Shown in pieces: positions 9,168 through 19,028 of a stretch of 64,000 bases of DNA (within the stretch, counting starts at the first letter, position 1; every line of letters begins with the position of its first letter). The position numbers and the translations under genes were made by a program. This DNA is from Bacteroidia bacterium (GTDB lineage: Bacteria; Bacteroidota; Bacteroidia; Flavobacteriales; Schleiferiaceae): NCBI GenBank assembly GCA_030424545.1, contig JAUHWL010000009.1, positions 1 through 64,000 of the forward strand. Reading direction: 5' to 3'. Below the pieces are notes generated by a model. That model worked only from the letters and a program-made list of their open reading frames with translations, was not told the origin of the DNA and did not search any database.

Positions 9168-9338
9168 TCTATTCTGGGCAATATTTCCCTGATAATTAAA
9201 GGTGTAAAAGTAGTATTAATGTGCTTTGTTATAAACAACTTCTACTTTCTTTTAAACCGAAGAAAAGAAATCTTATTCATGTAGCTATACTGAAAAAAGA
9301 CGATTTTTCTTATCTTCAAATTACCAAAACCTAGAAAG

Positions 9339-11381
9339 TTGTTACACCGCTACCCCTTGCTTTTGCCACTGTTGGCCCTAGTTCTAGGCATTTTAATTGC
9401 CGGCTTTTTTGTTGCACCTTTTACTTTGGTAATTCTCATCCTATTTTTTACCCTCTTTTTTTTGTTGATGTGTGTTTTTGTAAAAAGGGCACAAAATCTA
9501 CTTTCATTTGGTTTTCTGTTTTTTTGCCTTGGTTGGATTTCTACAACGCTTTTAAATCAGCAATACAATCCATCGCATTTTACCCAATTACCGGTTGCTA
9601 AAAAGACCTATCTGGCCAAGGTTGAAGAAAGTGCCGTAGAAACTAAAAATGCCGTCCGGCTAGAAGTCTCCTTAATTCAGATACTAGATTCTACGAACCA
9701 GCGCGTTACTGGAAAAACTTTTCTGTACACTCCAAAAATTAAAGAAACCCTTCAACTTTTGCCTGGCGATTATTTTCTTTTTCATGCCGAATTAAAAGCG
9801 GCTTCGGCCCCTAAAAACCCGCACGAATTTGATTATAAAAACTATTTGTATTTGCACCAAATTTATGCACAAGGGTACACCAACAACATTTACGTGCTAG
9901 ACACGCATTTAAACTCTGCCAACCGCTTTTTTTCAACCTTACGGATTCGGCTTTTTGGCTACATAGAGGCCATGCAATTATCTGCCGAAGAAGAATCTGT
10001 AGCGGCAGCACTACTTTTAGGTTACCGGCATTTGCTATCCGACCAAACCCAGCAAGCCTTTGCAGGAGCGGGCGCAATGCATGTGCTAGCCGTATCTGGA
10101 TTACACGTAGGTATATTGTACATCATAACTGCATTCATCCTCAAGCTAGACAAACGGAAACCCTACAAAAACGGGTATCCAAAAGTTCTGCTTACTATAT
10201 TAATTATCTGGATATACGCTGCAACAACGGGGCTTTCGCCTTCTGTAAGTAGAGCTGCCATAATGTTTACCTTTATTGCTAGTGGCCATTTTTTTAAACG
10301 CAAACCAGCAACCTATCAAGCCATTATTGCTTCTGCAATTTTATTATTGGTGTACAATCCCAACAATTTATTTCAAGTAGGATTTCAGTTAAGCTATACG
10401 GCCGTGTTTGGCATTTTGTATTTGCAACCAAAAATTTACAACAGCATTCCTAAACCCAAAATGTTTATTGTTGATAGAATTTGGCAGATTACAGCCGTAT
10501 CTATTGCCGCTCAGGCCGCAACTTTTCCACTAAGTGTGTATTACTTCCATCAGTTTCCCGTTTTATTTTTCATTTCCAACTTGTTGGTGATTCCGCTAGC
10601 TTGGTTGTTGATGAATTACGGTATTTTTCTCTTGGTATTTTCATTGTTAATAACACCGCCTTACTGGTTGGTATTGCCTTTTCAATACTTATTAAAAACA
10701 ATGATTGTTACTGTAAACACAGTAGAAAAATGGCCTTTTTCGGTGTGGCATAAACTCAATGTTGGTCGTATTGAAATGTTTATCATTCTCATTCTTGTGT
10801 ATAGTTTAGCAACGGCTATTTGGCAGAAAAAGAAAATCGCTCTTTTCATATCCATGGTTTCAATTCTCATCATTGTGGGCATCCAAACATCTGATGCTAT
10901 TAAGCATAAGCAGCGTAAACAAATTACGTTCTACAGCATAAAAAATCAGGTTGCTATTGAGTATCAAAACCAAAAAAATGGATTTATTATTGGCACAAAA
11001 AAGCTACTTAACGATAAAGACGCCATGCTTTTTCACATGCTACATAATCAATGGGCAAATGGTTTAAAAAATCCTGACATATACTATATACATGAAAATA
11101 TTAATACCCAAAGGCTTATTGCAAACAGTGGATTTATTGAATTTGAAAACCAGCGTATTCTCTTGGTAGAAAATGCAACAGACAGCACCAAATTTGCTCT
11201 AAACCCAACGCATATCATTGTTGCCCCGCGCGTAAAACCATTTTATTCTATTCCCAAAAACTCAATCATTATTCTTACCAGTGGGCATCAAGAAAAAAAT
11301 ATTGCTGTTTGGCGAAATCGTTTTAAAGAGGCCATTGTCCTGCAAGAAACAGGTGCTTATGTAGTTGATTTATTGCGGTAA
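9339..11381 (+). CDS. comEC: ComEC/Rec2-family competence protein
   Basis: Inner-membrane DNA-uptake channel family, 680 aa. The N-terminal part has two or three membrane segments and a DUF4131-like soluble region (about 60-190). The ComEC core follows, with the signature around GAMHVLAVSGLHVGILY and many further membrane segments. The last 160 residues are soluble but lack the HxHxDH metallo-beta-lactamase motif, as in other Bacteroidota versions. The start is TTG 9339, giving MLHRYPLLLPLL, which fits the family; no ATG is close. It faces the next gene tail to tail with no spacer. Confidence 0.88.
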   Translation: MLHRYPLLLPLLALVLGILIAGFFVAPFTLVILILFFTLFFLLMCVFVKRAQNLLSFGFLFFCLGWISTTLLNQQYNPSHFTQLPVAKKTYLAKVEESAVETKNAVRLEVSLIQILDSTNQRVTGKTFLYTPKIKETLQLLPGDYFLFHAELKAASAPKNPHEFDYKNYLYLHQIYAQGYTNNIYVLDTHLNSANRFFSTLRIRLFGYIEAMQLSAEEESVAAALLLGYRHLLSDQTQQAFAGAGAMHVLAVSGLHVGILYIITAFILKLDKRKPYKNGYPKVLLTILIIWIYAATTGLSPSVSRAAIMFTFIASGHFFKRKPATYQAIIASAILLLVYNPNNLFQVGFQLSYTAVFGILYLQPKIYNSIPKPKMFIVDRIWQITAVSIAAQAATFPLSVYYFHQFPVLFFISNLLVIPLAWLLMNYGIFLLVFSLLITPPYWLVLPFQYLLKTMIVTVNTVEKWPFSVWHKLNVGRIEMFIILILVYSLATAIWQKKKIALFISMVSILIIVGIQTSDAIKHKQRKQITFYSIKNQVAIEYQNQKNGFIIGTKKLLNDKDAMLFHMLHNQWANGLKNPDIYYIHENINTQRLIANSGFIEFENQRILLVENATDSTKFALNPTHIIVAPRVKPFYSIPKNSIIILTSGHQEKNIAVWRNRFKEAIVLQETGAYVVDLLR

Positions 11382-12116
11382 TCATTGTTTAAAAATCGTA
11401 TAATATCCTTTTTCTGTCGGTATCGATTTTATAGCCAAACCATATTTTTCAAAATACACAGACGCTTTTTCAGGATCACAAATTATGGGGAAGTCAATAT
11501 TATAATAGCGGTTGTTTAATCCTTCAAATTCAAAATTATCAGTACATCTAATGTTTAAGAATTGTGCAATGTAAAACAGCGGCATCCCTTTAAACTTAAA
11601 TGTTTCGTCCTCATAACTACTGCCTACCATTTCTGGCGAATAAAATTTTTCTAACTGCAAAGAATCTTGAATGTATAGATAATGCATGGGCACTACACGC
11701 TTATTTTCTTCAATTTCTAAACGATAATAATCTACTATTTGCTGACCAATTAATGAGTCATAATCCATATCGAGAAAAAAGTCCTTCTCTACTTCAATAT
11801 CAAAAAACAAAGAATCTAATCCATGTAAATTATTTAATGTTATAAACTTTTCTGTCGTTTTTAAATGCGCAGCCATTACACCCGAAAAAGAAAAGCGGTA
11901 CCCCACATACCTTCTTGGGTCTCTTGTTGAGTAAAACCCATTTACCGTTGAATCTTCTTGTGGCTGGTAGGCATAAATTTTTAAGGAGTGGCCTTGAGTA
12001 GAATCTTTAATAATTAACTCAGCATTTTTATTAGGTGTAAATGGTTCTTTAGTACAGCTACTAATAACGGTGGACAACAATAAAACACCAAAAACTGATT
12101 TTAAAAAGGCACTCAT
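11382..12116 (-). CDS. Lipoprotein of unknown function
   Basis: A 244-aa predicted lipoprotein. Signal peptide with lipobox ISSC (Cys21) followed by TKEP. The remainder is soluble and rich in acidic and aromatic residues, with no motif I recognise. The start overlaps the end of the DciA-like gene by four bases, so it belongs to the recF operon. No catalytic residues can be proposed. Confidence 0.75.
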   Translation of the reverse strand: MSAFLKSVFGVLLLSTVISSCTKEPFTPNKNAELIIKDSTQGHSLKIYAYQPQEDSTVNGFYSTRDPRRYVGYRFSFSGVMAAHLKTTEKFITLNNLHGLDSLFFDIEVEKDFFLDMDYDSLIGQQIVDYYRLEIEENKRVVPMHYLYIQDSLQLEKFYSPEMVGSSYEDETFKFKGMPLFYIAQFLNIRCTDNFEFEGLNNRYYNIDFPIICDPEKASVYFEKYGLAIKSIPTEKGYYTIFKQ

Positions 12117-12412
12117 TTTAAGATGATTTCTTTAACCAATTCTCTTCCAATATGCTCGTTTAACGAAGCTATGAGTCTTGATTTGAGCATATTTAATTCT
12201 TGTTTTACTAACCCCGATTCTAAATAAACAGTTAATGTGCCTTTAAACAAATTTACTTTTCTAGTTTGTTTAGCAACGCTAGGCCCCAAGATATCATTCC
12301 AAACTTGGCCAATTTCTGCTTCTTGAAATTTTCTGTTTAGTTGATACTTCTTTAATATATCCTGCATTACTTCTTGCAGCGATTGTTCATTTTTCCGTTT
12401 CATTAATATCAC
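12113..12412 (-). CDS. DUF721 / DciA-like protein
   Basis: A 99-aa protein (or 96 aa from ATG 12403) of the DUF721 family, which includes the DnaB-loading factor DciA. Visible family pattern: an N-terminal helix with LQEVMQDILKKYQLNRK, the Trp in IGQVWNDILGPSVAKQT and a basic beta region KVNLFKGTLTVYLES. It overlaps the 3' end of recF and the 5' end of the lipoprotein gene. The recF-DUF721 neighbourhood is common. A role in replication initiation is inferred from the family. Confidence 0.82.
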   Translation of the reverse strand: MILMKRKNEQSLQEVMQDILKKYQLNRKFQEAEIGQVWNDILGPSVAKQTRKVNLFKGTLTVYLESGLVKQELNMLKSRLIASLNEHIGRELVKEIILK

Positions 12413-13508
12413 CTTGCGGATTAATTACAAATATTTTGGCTTCTTCGTTTATGCGTTTGGTAATGGCTTGTGTACGATCTTGGTGTGTATCTGAAATAAA
12501 TATTTGTCCAAAATGATGCTCATTCACCATTTTTATCAGGGCAGTAACGCGGCTCTCATCTAGTTTATCAAAAATATCGTCCAACAAAAGTAGCGGCAAA
12601 TATCCGTCTTGTTGTTTTAAAAAATCGAACTGCGCCAATTTTAACGCAATTAAAAATGTTTTCTGCTGCCCTTGGCTTCCTGCTTTTTTTAGTGGATAAT
12701 CTAACATGGTTAAGGCTAAATCATCTTTGTGTATGCCTTGCGATGTATATTGCAGCACCCTATCTTTAGCTTGCGCGTTTTTTAAGAGTTGTTTAAAATC
12801 GTTTTCATGTAGTGCACTTTCGTACTGCATGTTTATATGCTCCGCTCCGCCAGAAATAGCTTCGTAATACTTTAAAAGAATGGGTTTTAATTCCTCTATA
12901 AACTTTTTTCTTTTTTCATGTACCAACGCACCACGCTCTATAAGTTGCTCATCATATATGGCAAGTTGTTCAGCATCAAACGTGCGGTTAGCCGCAAAAT
13001 ACTTCAGCAGCGTGTTTCTTTGTTGCAATGCTCTATTATAGGCTAATAAATCATTTAAGTAGATTTTATCGCTTTGCGAAATAACACCATCAATAAATCT
13101 TCTGCGAATTTCGCTACCCTCTAAAACAATGTCTCTATCGCTAGGAGTAATAATGACCAACGGCAAGTGGCCAATGTGCTCAGACATTCTATCGTACATC
13201 TTGCCATTGCGCTTTACCGTTTTTTTCTGGCCACGTTTAAGCGCTACACTAATTTTATCGGGCTTACTTCCTTTTAAGAAGGCTCCTTCAACCAAAAAGT
13301 AATCTTCTCCATGTTTTATGTTCTGGCTATCTACTGCATTGTAATAACTCTTAGTTACACTCAGGTAATATATAGCATCTAAAATGTTTGTTTTGCCAAC
13401 ACCGTTGTTGCCTACCAAACAGTTTATCTTAGAAGAAAACTGGAGTTTTGCTTCTGAATAATTCTTAAAATTTAGGAGATGTAAATCCGATAAAGTAATC
13501 GCTTGCAT
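12387..13508 (-). CDS. recF: DNA replication and repair protein RecF
   Basis: SMC-like ATPase that helps load RecA at gaps, 373 aa from ATG 13508 (MQAITLSDLHLLNFKNY). The open frame continues 25 codons upstream, but RecF proteins begin at this motif. Walker A GNNGVGKT at 33-40, the signature-like GSQGQQKTFLIALKLAQ near 300 and Walker B LLLLDDIFDKLD are present. Its 3' end overlaps the DUF721 gene. Confidence 0.95.
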   Translation of the reverse strand: MQAITLSDLHLLNFKNYSEAKLQFSSKINCLVGNNGVGKTNILDAIYYLSVTKSYYNAVDSQNIKHGEDYFLVEGAFLKGSKPDKISVALKRGQKKTVKRNGKMYDRMSEHIGHLPLVIITPSDRDIVLEGSEIRRRFIDGVISQSDKIYLNDLLAYNRALQQRNTLLKYFAANRTFDAEQLAIYDEQLIERGALVHEKRKKFIEELKPILLKYYEAISGGAEHINMQYESALHENDFKQLLKNAQAKDRVLQYTSQGIHKDDLALTMLDYPLKKAGSQGQQKTFLIALKLAQFDFLKQQDGYLPLLLLDDIFDKLDESRVTALIKMVNEHHFGQIFISDTHQDRTQAITKRINEEAKIFVINPQGDINETEK

Positions 13509-13613
13509 GCGGTAAAAATAAGTATAGAAACTTGGAGAGCGCAAATAAAAAAGCCTCGAATAACAACAGTTTTTAACGACCAAAGCGAATAAAAAAATTA
13601 AAAAAACTCACGG

Positions 13614-13643
13614 TTTGTCAATATCATAAAAAAACTATTTTTG
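13614..13643 (+). promoter_or_regulatory. Promoter for the TPR-ribH pair
   Basis: TTTG at 13614-13617, 18 bases, then TATTTTTG at 13636-13643: a close match to the Bacteroidota sigma-A promoter. The first ATG follows at 13666. Confidence 0.7.
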
Positions 13644-13665
13644 CCCGTCAATAAAAAATTGAATA

Positions 13666-14367
13666 ATGGCCAAGAAGACCGTAAAAAAAGATCAGACAAC
13701 AGAAGTATTAGAAAACGTTGAACAAAGTCTGACTAAGGCAGAAATATTTTTTGAAAAGAATAAAAATCCACTTTTAGTAGGAACAGGAGTTGTAGTTGCT
13801 CTAGTTTTAGCATTTTACGGATATACAAAATATTTTGTAGAACCTTTAGAGGCCGAAGCGCAAAAAGAGGTTTTTATGGCACAAAAATATTTTGAACAAG
13901 ACTCATTAAAGCTTGCCCTAAACGGTAATGGAAATGATATGGGTTTTCTTGATATAGCTGAAGAATACAGCAGCACCAAAATTGGTAACCTTGCTAACTA
14001 TTACGCGGGTGTATGCTACTTAAACCTTGGTCAGTTTGAAAACGCTATAGAATATTTAGACAAGTTTGACGGCAATGATGAAGTACTAAGCGTTATTTCT
14101 GTTGGTGCTATAGGCGATGCCTTTTTAGAATTAAATCAGGCAGAAGAAGCTTTAGACTACTATACTAAGGCTACCAAAGTAAACAACAATGAGTTTGTAA
14201 TTCCTATCTATTTAATGAAGGCAGCGCAAACGGCAGAGATATTAAAAGATTATAAAGCCGCTCTAGGTTTTTATACACGATTGAAAAAAGATTTTTCTGA
14301 AAGTCCTGAAGCAAAAGACGTAGATAAAAACATTGCTTTTGCAGAAACCAAGTTGGCTAATTCCTAA
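13666..14367 (+). CDS. Membrane-anchored tetratricopeptide protein
   Basis: A 233-aa protein: a short Lys-rich cytosolic tail, one membrane segment at about 36-57 and a soluble C-terminal domain with TPR-like repeats (NYYAGVCYLNLGQFENAIEY, then AIGDAFLELNQAEEALDYYT, then a third near the end). The layout resembles YfgM, which works near the Sec translocon and chaperones, but the equivalence is uncertain. Its stop overlaps the ribH start by one base. Confidence 0.8.
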   Translation: MAKKTVKKDQTTEVLENVEQSLTKAEIFFEKNKNPLLVGTGVVVALVLAFYGYTKYFVEPLEAEAQKEVFMAQKYFEQDSLKLALNGNGNDMGFLDIAEEYSSTKIGNLANYYAGVCYLNLGQFENAIEYLDKFDGNDEVLSVISVGAIGDAFLELNQAEEALDYYTKATKVNNNEFVIPIYLMKAAQTAEILKDYKAALGFYTRLKKDFSESPEAKDVDKNIAFAETKLANS

Positions 14368-14858
14368 TGGCTACCGTAGGAAAAAATTTATCCGAATACA
14401 ACAAAGAAAAGATGCCCGATGCTTCTCAATGGAGTTTCGGGCTTATTGTTTCTGAGTGGAATGAAAATATTACCGAAAACTTGTTTTTAGGTGCCCAACA
14501 AGCACTTATAGAGAACAATGTTTTACCTGCCAACATCAAACGCGTAAACGTACCTGGTAGTTACGAGCTTATTGCTGCCAGCCATAAACTTTGCGCCACC
14601 AATAAATTTGACGCTATCGTTGCCATTGGATCTGTTATACAAGGAGAAACCAAACATTTTGATTTTGTTTGCCAAGGCGTAAGCAACGGCATAGCACAAA
14701 TTAATGCCAGCCAAAATACTCCCGTAATTTTTTGTGTGTTAACCGATAATACGATGCAACAATCCATAGATCGTAGTGGTGGTAAACACGGCAATAAAGG
14801 TACCGAAGCTGGGATTGCAGCCATAAAAATGGCCCAACTTAAAAACACCTCTTTCTAA
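14367..14858 (+). CDS. ribH: 6,7-dimethyl-8-ribityllumazine synthase
   Basis: Penultimate enzyme of riboflavin synthesis, 163 aa. It joins 5-amino-6-ribitylaminouracil with dihydroxybutanone phosphate. Family motifs: SEWNENITENL (substrate pocket), VPGSYELIAASHKL, AIGSVIQGETKHFD with the catalytic His, and DRSGGKHGNKG near the phosphate site. It is translationally coupled to the TPR gene (TAATG). The other rib genes are not in the window. Confidence 0.96.
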   Translation: MATVGKNLSEYNKEKMPDASQWSFGLIVSEWNENITENLFLGAQQALIENNVLPANIKRVNVPGSYELIAASHKLCATNKFDAIVAIGSVIQGETKHFDFVCQGVSNGIAQINASQNTPVIFCVLTDNTMQQSIDRSGGKHGNKGTEAGIAAIKMAQLKNTSF

Positions 14859-14916
14859 TAAAATTCATTTTTTAATTTGTTGTAATAAGCCCAAAACAAT
14901 GCGCGGCTTTGATGGT

Positions 14917-14924
14917 TATATTTG
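14917..14924 (+). promoter_or_regulatory. -7 promoter element upstream of the DUF2911 gene
   Basis: TATATTTG matches TAnnTTTG exactly, 24 bases before the ATG. No well-spaced -33 box is apparent. Confidence 0.55.
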
Positions 14925-14947
14925 CCTACTAACAAAAAATTAAATAA

Positions 14948-15778
14948 ATGAAAAAGCTTACTTCAATTGCACTTGGCCTATTTTTAAGTTTAGGCATGTT
15001 TGCACAAGAATTACCACAACCAAGCCCTAGCGCTAGCTTTACTCAACGCGTTGGACTTACAGACTTCACCGTAAATTATTCTCGCCCAAGCGTTAAAGGA
15101 CGTACTGTATTTGGGGATCTTGTTCCTTACGGAGAAATGTGGAGAACAGGAGCTAATAAAGCAACAAGTATTACAGTAAGTACAGATGTTATGCTTGGAG
15201 ATCAAACGTTAAAAGCAGGAACATATTCTATGTTTACCATTCCAAATGCTGATGAGTGGGTAATTATTTTTAATAAGGATACTGAACTTTGGGGCACTGG
15301 AGGATACTCTCAGCGCAATGATGCTTTACGTATGCGCGTAAACCCAAAAGCTGGTGAAATGACAGAAAGTTTTAGCATTAGTATGGAAAATCTTTCGGAT
15401 AGCGGTGCCGATTTAGTATTGGCTTGGGATAAAGTAAATGTGACCATTCCTGTTAAAGTTAATGCCAAAGCACAAAGCGATGCCAACGTACAAAAAGCAT
15501 TAGCAGATGTAGCTACAACATATAGAAATGCGGCTAACTACTACTCTAAAAACGGAGAATACGACAAAGCATTAACCTACGTAGATAAAAGCATAGAGCT
15601 TAATAACTACTGGTATACCAATTGGGTTAAAGCAACCATATTACAAGCCAAAGGAGATACTAAAGCAGCAAAAAAACAAGGAGAATTAGCCATTAAAATT
15701 GGCGAAGAAGCGGCAGCCGCCTCTGGAAAAGAGTTTAACAACAAAGCAAGTTTAGAAAAAACCATGAAGAGCTGGTAA
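14948..15778 (+). CDS. DUF2911 domain protein with TPR tail, secreted
   Basis: A 276-aa exported protein. Signal peptide MKKLTSIALGLFLSLGMFAQ with the cut likely before Gln or Glu. Residues about 25-170 form a DUF2911 domain with its usual hallmarks: YSRPSVKGR, YGEMWRTGANKAT and KAGTYSMFTIP. The C-terminal 100 residues carry a TPR-like helical pair (YYSKNGEYDKALTYVDKSIE). This is a common periplasmic family in Bacteroidota with no established function. Confidence 0.85.
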   Translation: MKKLTSIALGLFLSLGMFAQELPQPSPSASFTQRVGLTDFTVNYSRPSVKGRTVFGDLVPYGEMWRTGANKATSITVSTDVMLGDQTLKAGTYSMFTIPNADEWVIIFNKDTELWGTGGYSQRNDALRMRVNPKAGEMTESFSISMENLSDSGADLVLAWDKVNVTIPVKVNAKAQSDANVQKALADVATTYRNAANYYSKNGEYDKALTYVDKSIELNNYWYTNWVKATILQAKGDTKAAKKQGELAIKIGEEAAAASGKEFNNKASLEKTMKSW

Positions 15779-15800
15779 TTTCAGAATTCTTAAAAAAACA

Positions 15801-15835
15801 AAAAGGCCACAAAGAATAATCTCTGTGGCCTTTTT
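15801..15835. terminator. Bidirectional factor-independent terminator
   Basis: AAAAGGCCACA (15801-15811) pairs perfectly with TGTGGCCTTTT (15824-15834), with A- and T-runs on both sides. It lies between two convergent genes and can serve both. Confidence 0.88.
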
Positions 15836-15857
15836 CAATATTACTATTGCAGAAAAA

Positions 15858-16265
15858 TTATCTAAAACGATCTGCAGATTTAATTAAACTTTCATCTTTA
15901 GCAATGGCTTTATTTGCCATAACGGCCAAAACAATCACAAATAAAGGCATTGCCAAACCAACACCAGGACCTGTTACAACTCCTTTATTTAAAAGTGTTA
16001 CATATTCATAAATCATAAACCCGGCAAGAATCATACAGGTTAACATGCCTATTCTGTTTAAAACCACTTGCAATTTTCTTTTTTTAAAGTTGAAAATATT
16101 TGCTAGGAAAATTCCCGCAGCTACCCCGCTAACAAACATATAAACAGGATTATCTGGGCCTTTAAAAACCCCTTCTTGAGTATGCCAAATAGTTAAAAAA
16201 GTACTCAACAATAAACTTGCAATCCCTGCAATCAACATATATATAGATTGAATTCTTTGTATCAT
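15858..16265 (-). CDS. DUF4293 integral membrane protein
   Basis: A 135-aa protein with four predicted membrane segments, starting MIQRIQSIYMLIAGIASLLL, the N-terminal signature of DUF4293 in Bacteroidota. Function unknown. It is transcribed away from rho; the two genes share a divergent promoter region. The bidirectional hairpin at 15801-15835 ends it. Confidence 0.82.
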   Translation of the reverse strand: MIQRIQSIYMLIAGIASLLLSTFLTIWHTQEGVFKGPDNPVYMFVSGVAAGIFLANIFNFKKRKLQVVLNRIGMLTCMILAGFMIYEYVTLLNKGVVTGPGVGLAMPLFVIVLAVMANKAIAKDESLIKSADRFR

Positions 16266-16309
16266 TTTTCACTTGTTATATGTGGCAAAAGTGCAAAAAT
16301 TTGTATCCA

Positions 16310-16342
16310 TTTGCAGTACCAAACTAAAACTTTGTATTATTG
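16310..16342 (+). promoter_or_regulatory. Probable rho promoter
   Basis: TTTG at 16310-16313, 21 bases, then TATTATTG at 16335-16342, one mismatch from TAnnTTTG. It leaves a leader of about 90 bases before the rho ATG, which could carry attenuation-type control; I see no defined structure in it. Confidence 0.45.
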
Positions 16343-16440
16343 CAGTGTAAGAATTATCTATTCTACCCAATTCAACGCAATTCCCGTTCTCAAACGCACA
16401 CGTACAACATAAGATTATTTCAATTTATTAAGCTTGATTC

Positions 16441-18057
16441 ATGTATAACGAATCTGATTTACAGGCAAAAAAATTGCCCGATTTAAAGGAACTTGGAGAG
16501 TCTCTAAGTATTCCTAAAACGCGCTACATGCGCAAACCCGAATTAGTAGAGGCTATATTAGCTGCCTCAACGTCAAAGGAAGATAACCCTGAAGTTGCTC
16601 CTACACCTAGCCCAACAAAAGCGCCTGTTAAAAAAACAAAAGCCGCTGTAGCAAAAGAGGCTGCCAAGGAACAGACCAACGAAACAGAACAAACTTCTGC
16701 TAAACCCGAAAAAACAGAACCTAAGAAATATAATAGGCCAAGACCTCGTGCCGAAGTAATGGCTGAAAAGGCTGCTGCCGAAGCTGCAAGACTAGCCGCA
16801 AAAGGCCAATCGGCAACGGAAAAAACGGAAGGAGACAATGCTGTAAAAGATCGGTCTACTGACAATGCTCCTAGACAACCAAGGCAGAACAATCAAAGCA
16901 AAAACAGAAGGATAAACGATCCGCGCGATAAAGATTTTGAATTTGATGGGATTGTAGTGAACGAAGGTGTTTTAGAAATTATGCCCGATGGGTATGGGTT
17001 TTTAAGATCCTCAGATTACAATTATTTAAACTCGCCTGATGATGTGTACGTTTCTCTTTCTCAAATTAAACTATTTGGACTAAAAACAGGCGATAATGTG
17101 CAAGGAGAAGTGCGTCCGCCAAAAGAAGGTGAAAAATATTTTCCTCTTGTTAAAGTAAATAAAATCAATGGTAGAAACCCTGATTTTGTTAGAGATAGAG
17201 TTTCATTTGAACATTTAACACCGCTTTTTCCACAAGAAAAATTTGATATTACAACCAAATCTGGAACACTTTCTACCCGTGTTATCGATTTATTTTCGCC
17301 CATTGGTAAAGGACAAAGAGGATTAATTGTAGCACAACCAAAAACAGGTAAAACCACGTTGCTAAAAGAGGTTGCCAACGCTATTGCTGCCAACCACCCA
17401 GAAAGCTACATGATTATTTTACTTATTGATGAGCGCCCTGAAGAGGTTACCGACATGGCGCGCAGCGTTAAAGCAGAAGTAGTGGCATCTACTTTTGATG
17501 AACCTGCGGATAGACATGTACGCGTGGCTAATATTGTGTTAGAAAAAGCAAAACGCATGGTAGAATGTGGCCATGATGTTATAATTCTTTTAGACTCAAT
17601 TACGCGCTTAGCACGTGCTTACAATACAGTTGTGCCAGCTAGCGGAAAAGTACTTTCTGGTGGTGTTGATGCCAATGCATTGCACAAACCGAAACGCTTT
17701 TTTGGCGCTGCAAGAAATATAGAAAACGGAGGTTCATTAACCATACTTGCTACGGCTCTTATAGATACGGGTTCTAAAATGGACGAAGTGATTTTTGAAG
17801 AGTTTAAAGGTACCGGCAACATGGAAATGCAGCTGGATAGAAAAATAAGCAACAAGCGTATTTGGCCTGCTATTGATTTGGTTTCTTCGGGTACAAGAAG
17901 AGAAGACTTACTGATGCATAAAGAAGTACTAAACAGAATGTACATTTTACGCAGACACTTATCTGATATGAACCCAGTAGAAGCTATGGAGTTTTTACAC
18001 AGTAGAATAAGCCAGACAAGAAACAACGAAGAATTTTTAATTTCTATGAATAGCTAG
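16441..18057 (+). CDS. rho: Transcription termination factor Rho
   Basis: Hexameric RNA helicase and terminator, 538 aa. It has a Rho N-terminal helical domain (1-40), then an inserted low-complexity segment of about 110 residues (45-155) rich in Lys, Ala, Glu and Pro, as in other Bacteroidota. Next come a cold-shock-like RNA-binding domain (about 165-240, with GYGFLRS) and the ATPase core with Walker A QPKTGKTT near 300 and Walker [17 protein letters not shown]. Length exceeds the 420 aa of E. coli Rho because of the insertion. A strong terminator hairpin follows. Confidence 0.97.
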   Translation: MYNESDLQAKKLPDLKELGESLSIPKTRYMRKPELVEAILAASTSKEDNPEVAPTPSPTKAPVKKTKAAVAKEAAKEQTNETEQTSAKPEKTEPKKYNRPRPRAEVMAEKAAAEAARLAAKGQSATEKTEGDNAVKDRSTDNAPRQPRQNNQSKNRRINDPRDKDFEFDGIVVNEGVLEIMPDGYGFLRSSDYNYLNSPDDVYVSLSQIKLFGLKTGDNVQGEVRPPKEGEKYFPLVKVNKINGRNPDFVRDRVSFEHLTPLFPQEKFDITTKSGTLSTRVIDLFSPIGKGQRGLIVAQPKTGKTTLLKEVANAIAANHPESYMIILLIDERPEEVTDMARSVKAEVVASTFDEPADRHVRVANIVLEKAKRMVECGHDVIILLDSITRLARAYNTVVPASGKVLSGGVDANALHKPKRFFGAARNIENGGSLTILATALIDTGSKMDEVIFEEFKGTGNMEMQLDRKISNKRIWPAIDLVSSGTRREDLLMHKEVLNRMYILRRHLSDMNPVEAMEFLHSRISQTRNNEEFLISMNS

Positions 18058-18077
18058 CAATTAAAAAATAAAATAGC

Positions 18078-18110
18078 AAAACGCCCGCCCTTTTGGTGCG
18101 GGCGTTTTTT
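18078..18110. terminator. Strong terminator hairpin between rho and the winged-helix gene
   Basis: AAAACGCCCGC (18078-18088) pairs with GCGGGCGTTTT (18098-18108), followed by further T. Convergent genes lie on both sides. Confidence 0.92.
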
Positions 18111-18117
18111 ATGCCCA

Positions 18118-18408
18118 TTATCGCGCTTTATTAATATATGCTTCTAGTGTTTCCACATATTTTTCAAACGCCAATTTTCCTTTTTCTGTAATCGCGTAGG
18201 TGGTTAGCGGGTAATTATCTCTAAAACTCTTTTTCACCTCAATATAGTTTGCGGCCTCAAGTTTTTTTATTTGTACGCTAATATTCCCTCTCGTTGCTTT
18301 TGTTTCTGCAAGTACAAAATTAAATTCTGCACTTTCTACGCTCATTAATAGTGTAATAATTTGCAATCGCAATTGTTGATGCAGCAGTGGATCTAATTCT
18401 TGAAACAT
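18118..18408 (-). CDS. Winged-helix transcriptional regulator
   Basis: A 96-aa stand-alone winged-helix DNA-binding protein (MFQELDPLLHQQLRLQIITL, then RGNISVQIKKLEAANYIEVKK as recognition helix and wing, ending in a helix likely to dimerise). It resembles small PadR/MarR-like regulators that control adjacent membrane proteins. It is the last gene of a minus-strand operon whose promoter overlaps a 24-bp perfect palindrome (19605-19628). I infer that it represses its own operon there. Ligand unknown. Confidence 0.8.
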   Translation of the reverse strand: MFQELDPLLHQQLRLQIITLLMSVESAEFNFVLAETKATRGNISVQIKKLEAANYIEVKKSFRDNYPLTTYAITEKGKLAFEKYVETLEAYINKAR

Positions 18409-18410
18409 GG

Positions 18411-18992
18411 TTAAGACCTTTTAAGCATGTATCCCGGAATTAAATAACTAACAATAATAGAACATGCCAACATGAATAAAGCCCCATTAAAATCTGCTAC
18501 CAATGTTGGAATTAATATTGATAAAACCACCAAGACAAAACTTGCAATTCCTCCTAAAATAAGAGGTTTAAACTTTAATAATCCTCCACTAATAAAAGTG
18601 CCCAAACCATAAAGCCCCATGATTAATATAAATGAGATATTCCACCCTTGCGGCCCAAATTTTCCGCTTGCCGATAAGAGTAATACGCAAAACAGATAAA
18701 GTATAAAGCCAACCCAAACAAACATCATGGCTCTGTCTATATGCGTGCTGTGTCCGGCTTGTTTTCCTTTTTTTCGGCCATAAATACCCGAAGTTACTCC
18801 ACCTGTTATTCCCATAACTGGCCATACTAGCCAATGGTATTCGCTTTGTTGATTAAATAAAATTGCTTGCACTATTACAGCACCTACCACCAACCAACCC
18901 CACATGAGGTAATAAAAACTCTGGTCTTTAAAGTTGGTTCTTGTTCTGTTGATCATTTCTTTAATCACCGTCAAACTTTCTTGCTCTGTCAT
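18411..18992 (-). CDS. Multi-pass membrane protein, unknown function
   Basis: A 193-aa protein with about five membrane segments after a short soluble start (MTEQESLTVIKEMINRTRTN). I do not recognise a named family. The gene ends 2 bases before the winged-helix regulator, so they form one unit. Membrane protein plus cognate small regulator pairs are common in Bacteroidota; a role in envelope sensing is only a guess. Confidence 0.72.
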   Translation of the reverse strand: MTEQESLTVIKEMINRTRTNFKDQSFYYLMWGWLVVGAVIVQAILFNQQSEYHWLVWPVMGITGGVTSGIYGRKKGKQAGHSTHIDRAMMFVWVGFILYLFCVLLLSASGKFGPQGWNISFILIMGLYGLGTFISGGLLKFKPLILGGIASFVLVVLSILIPTLVADFNGALFMLACSIIVSYLIPGYMLKRS

Positions 18993-19028
18993 CTCGTATG
19001 TTTTTAATAATTATTTCTTTTTTAACGC

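Noticed and set aside
13509-13583. 25-codon N-terminal extension of RecF
   Set aside because: RecF proteins start at the MQAITLSDLHLLNF-type motif; the extra residues show no conservation pattern.
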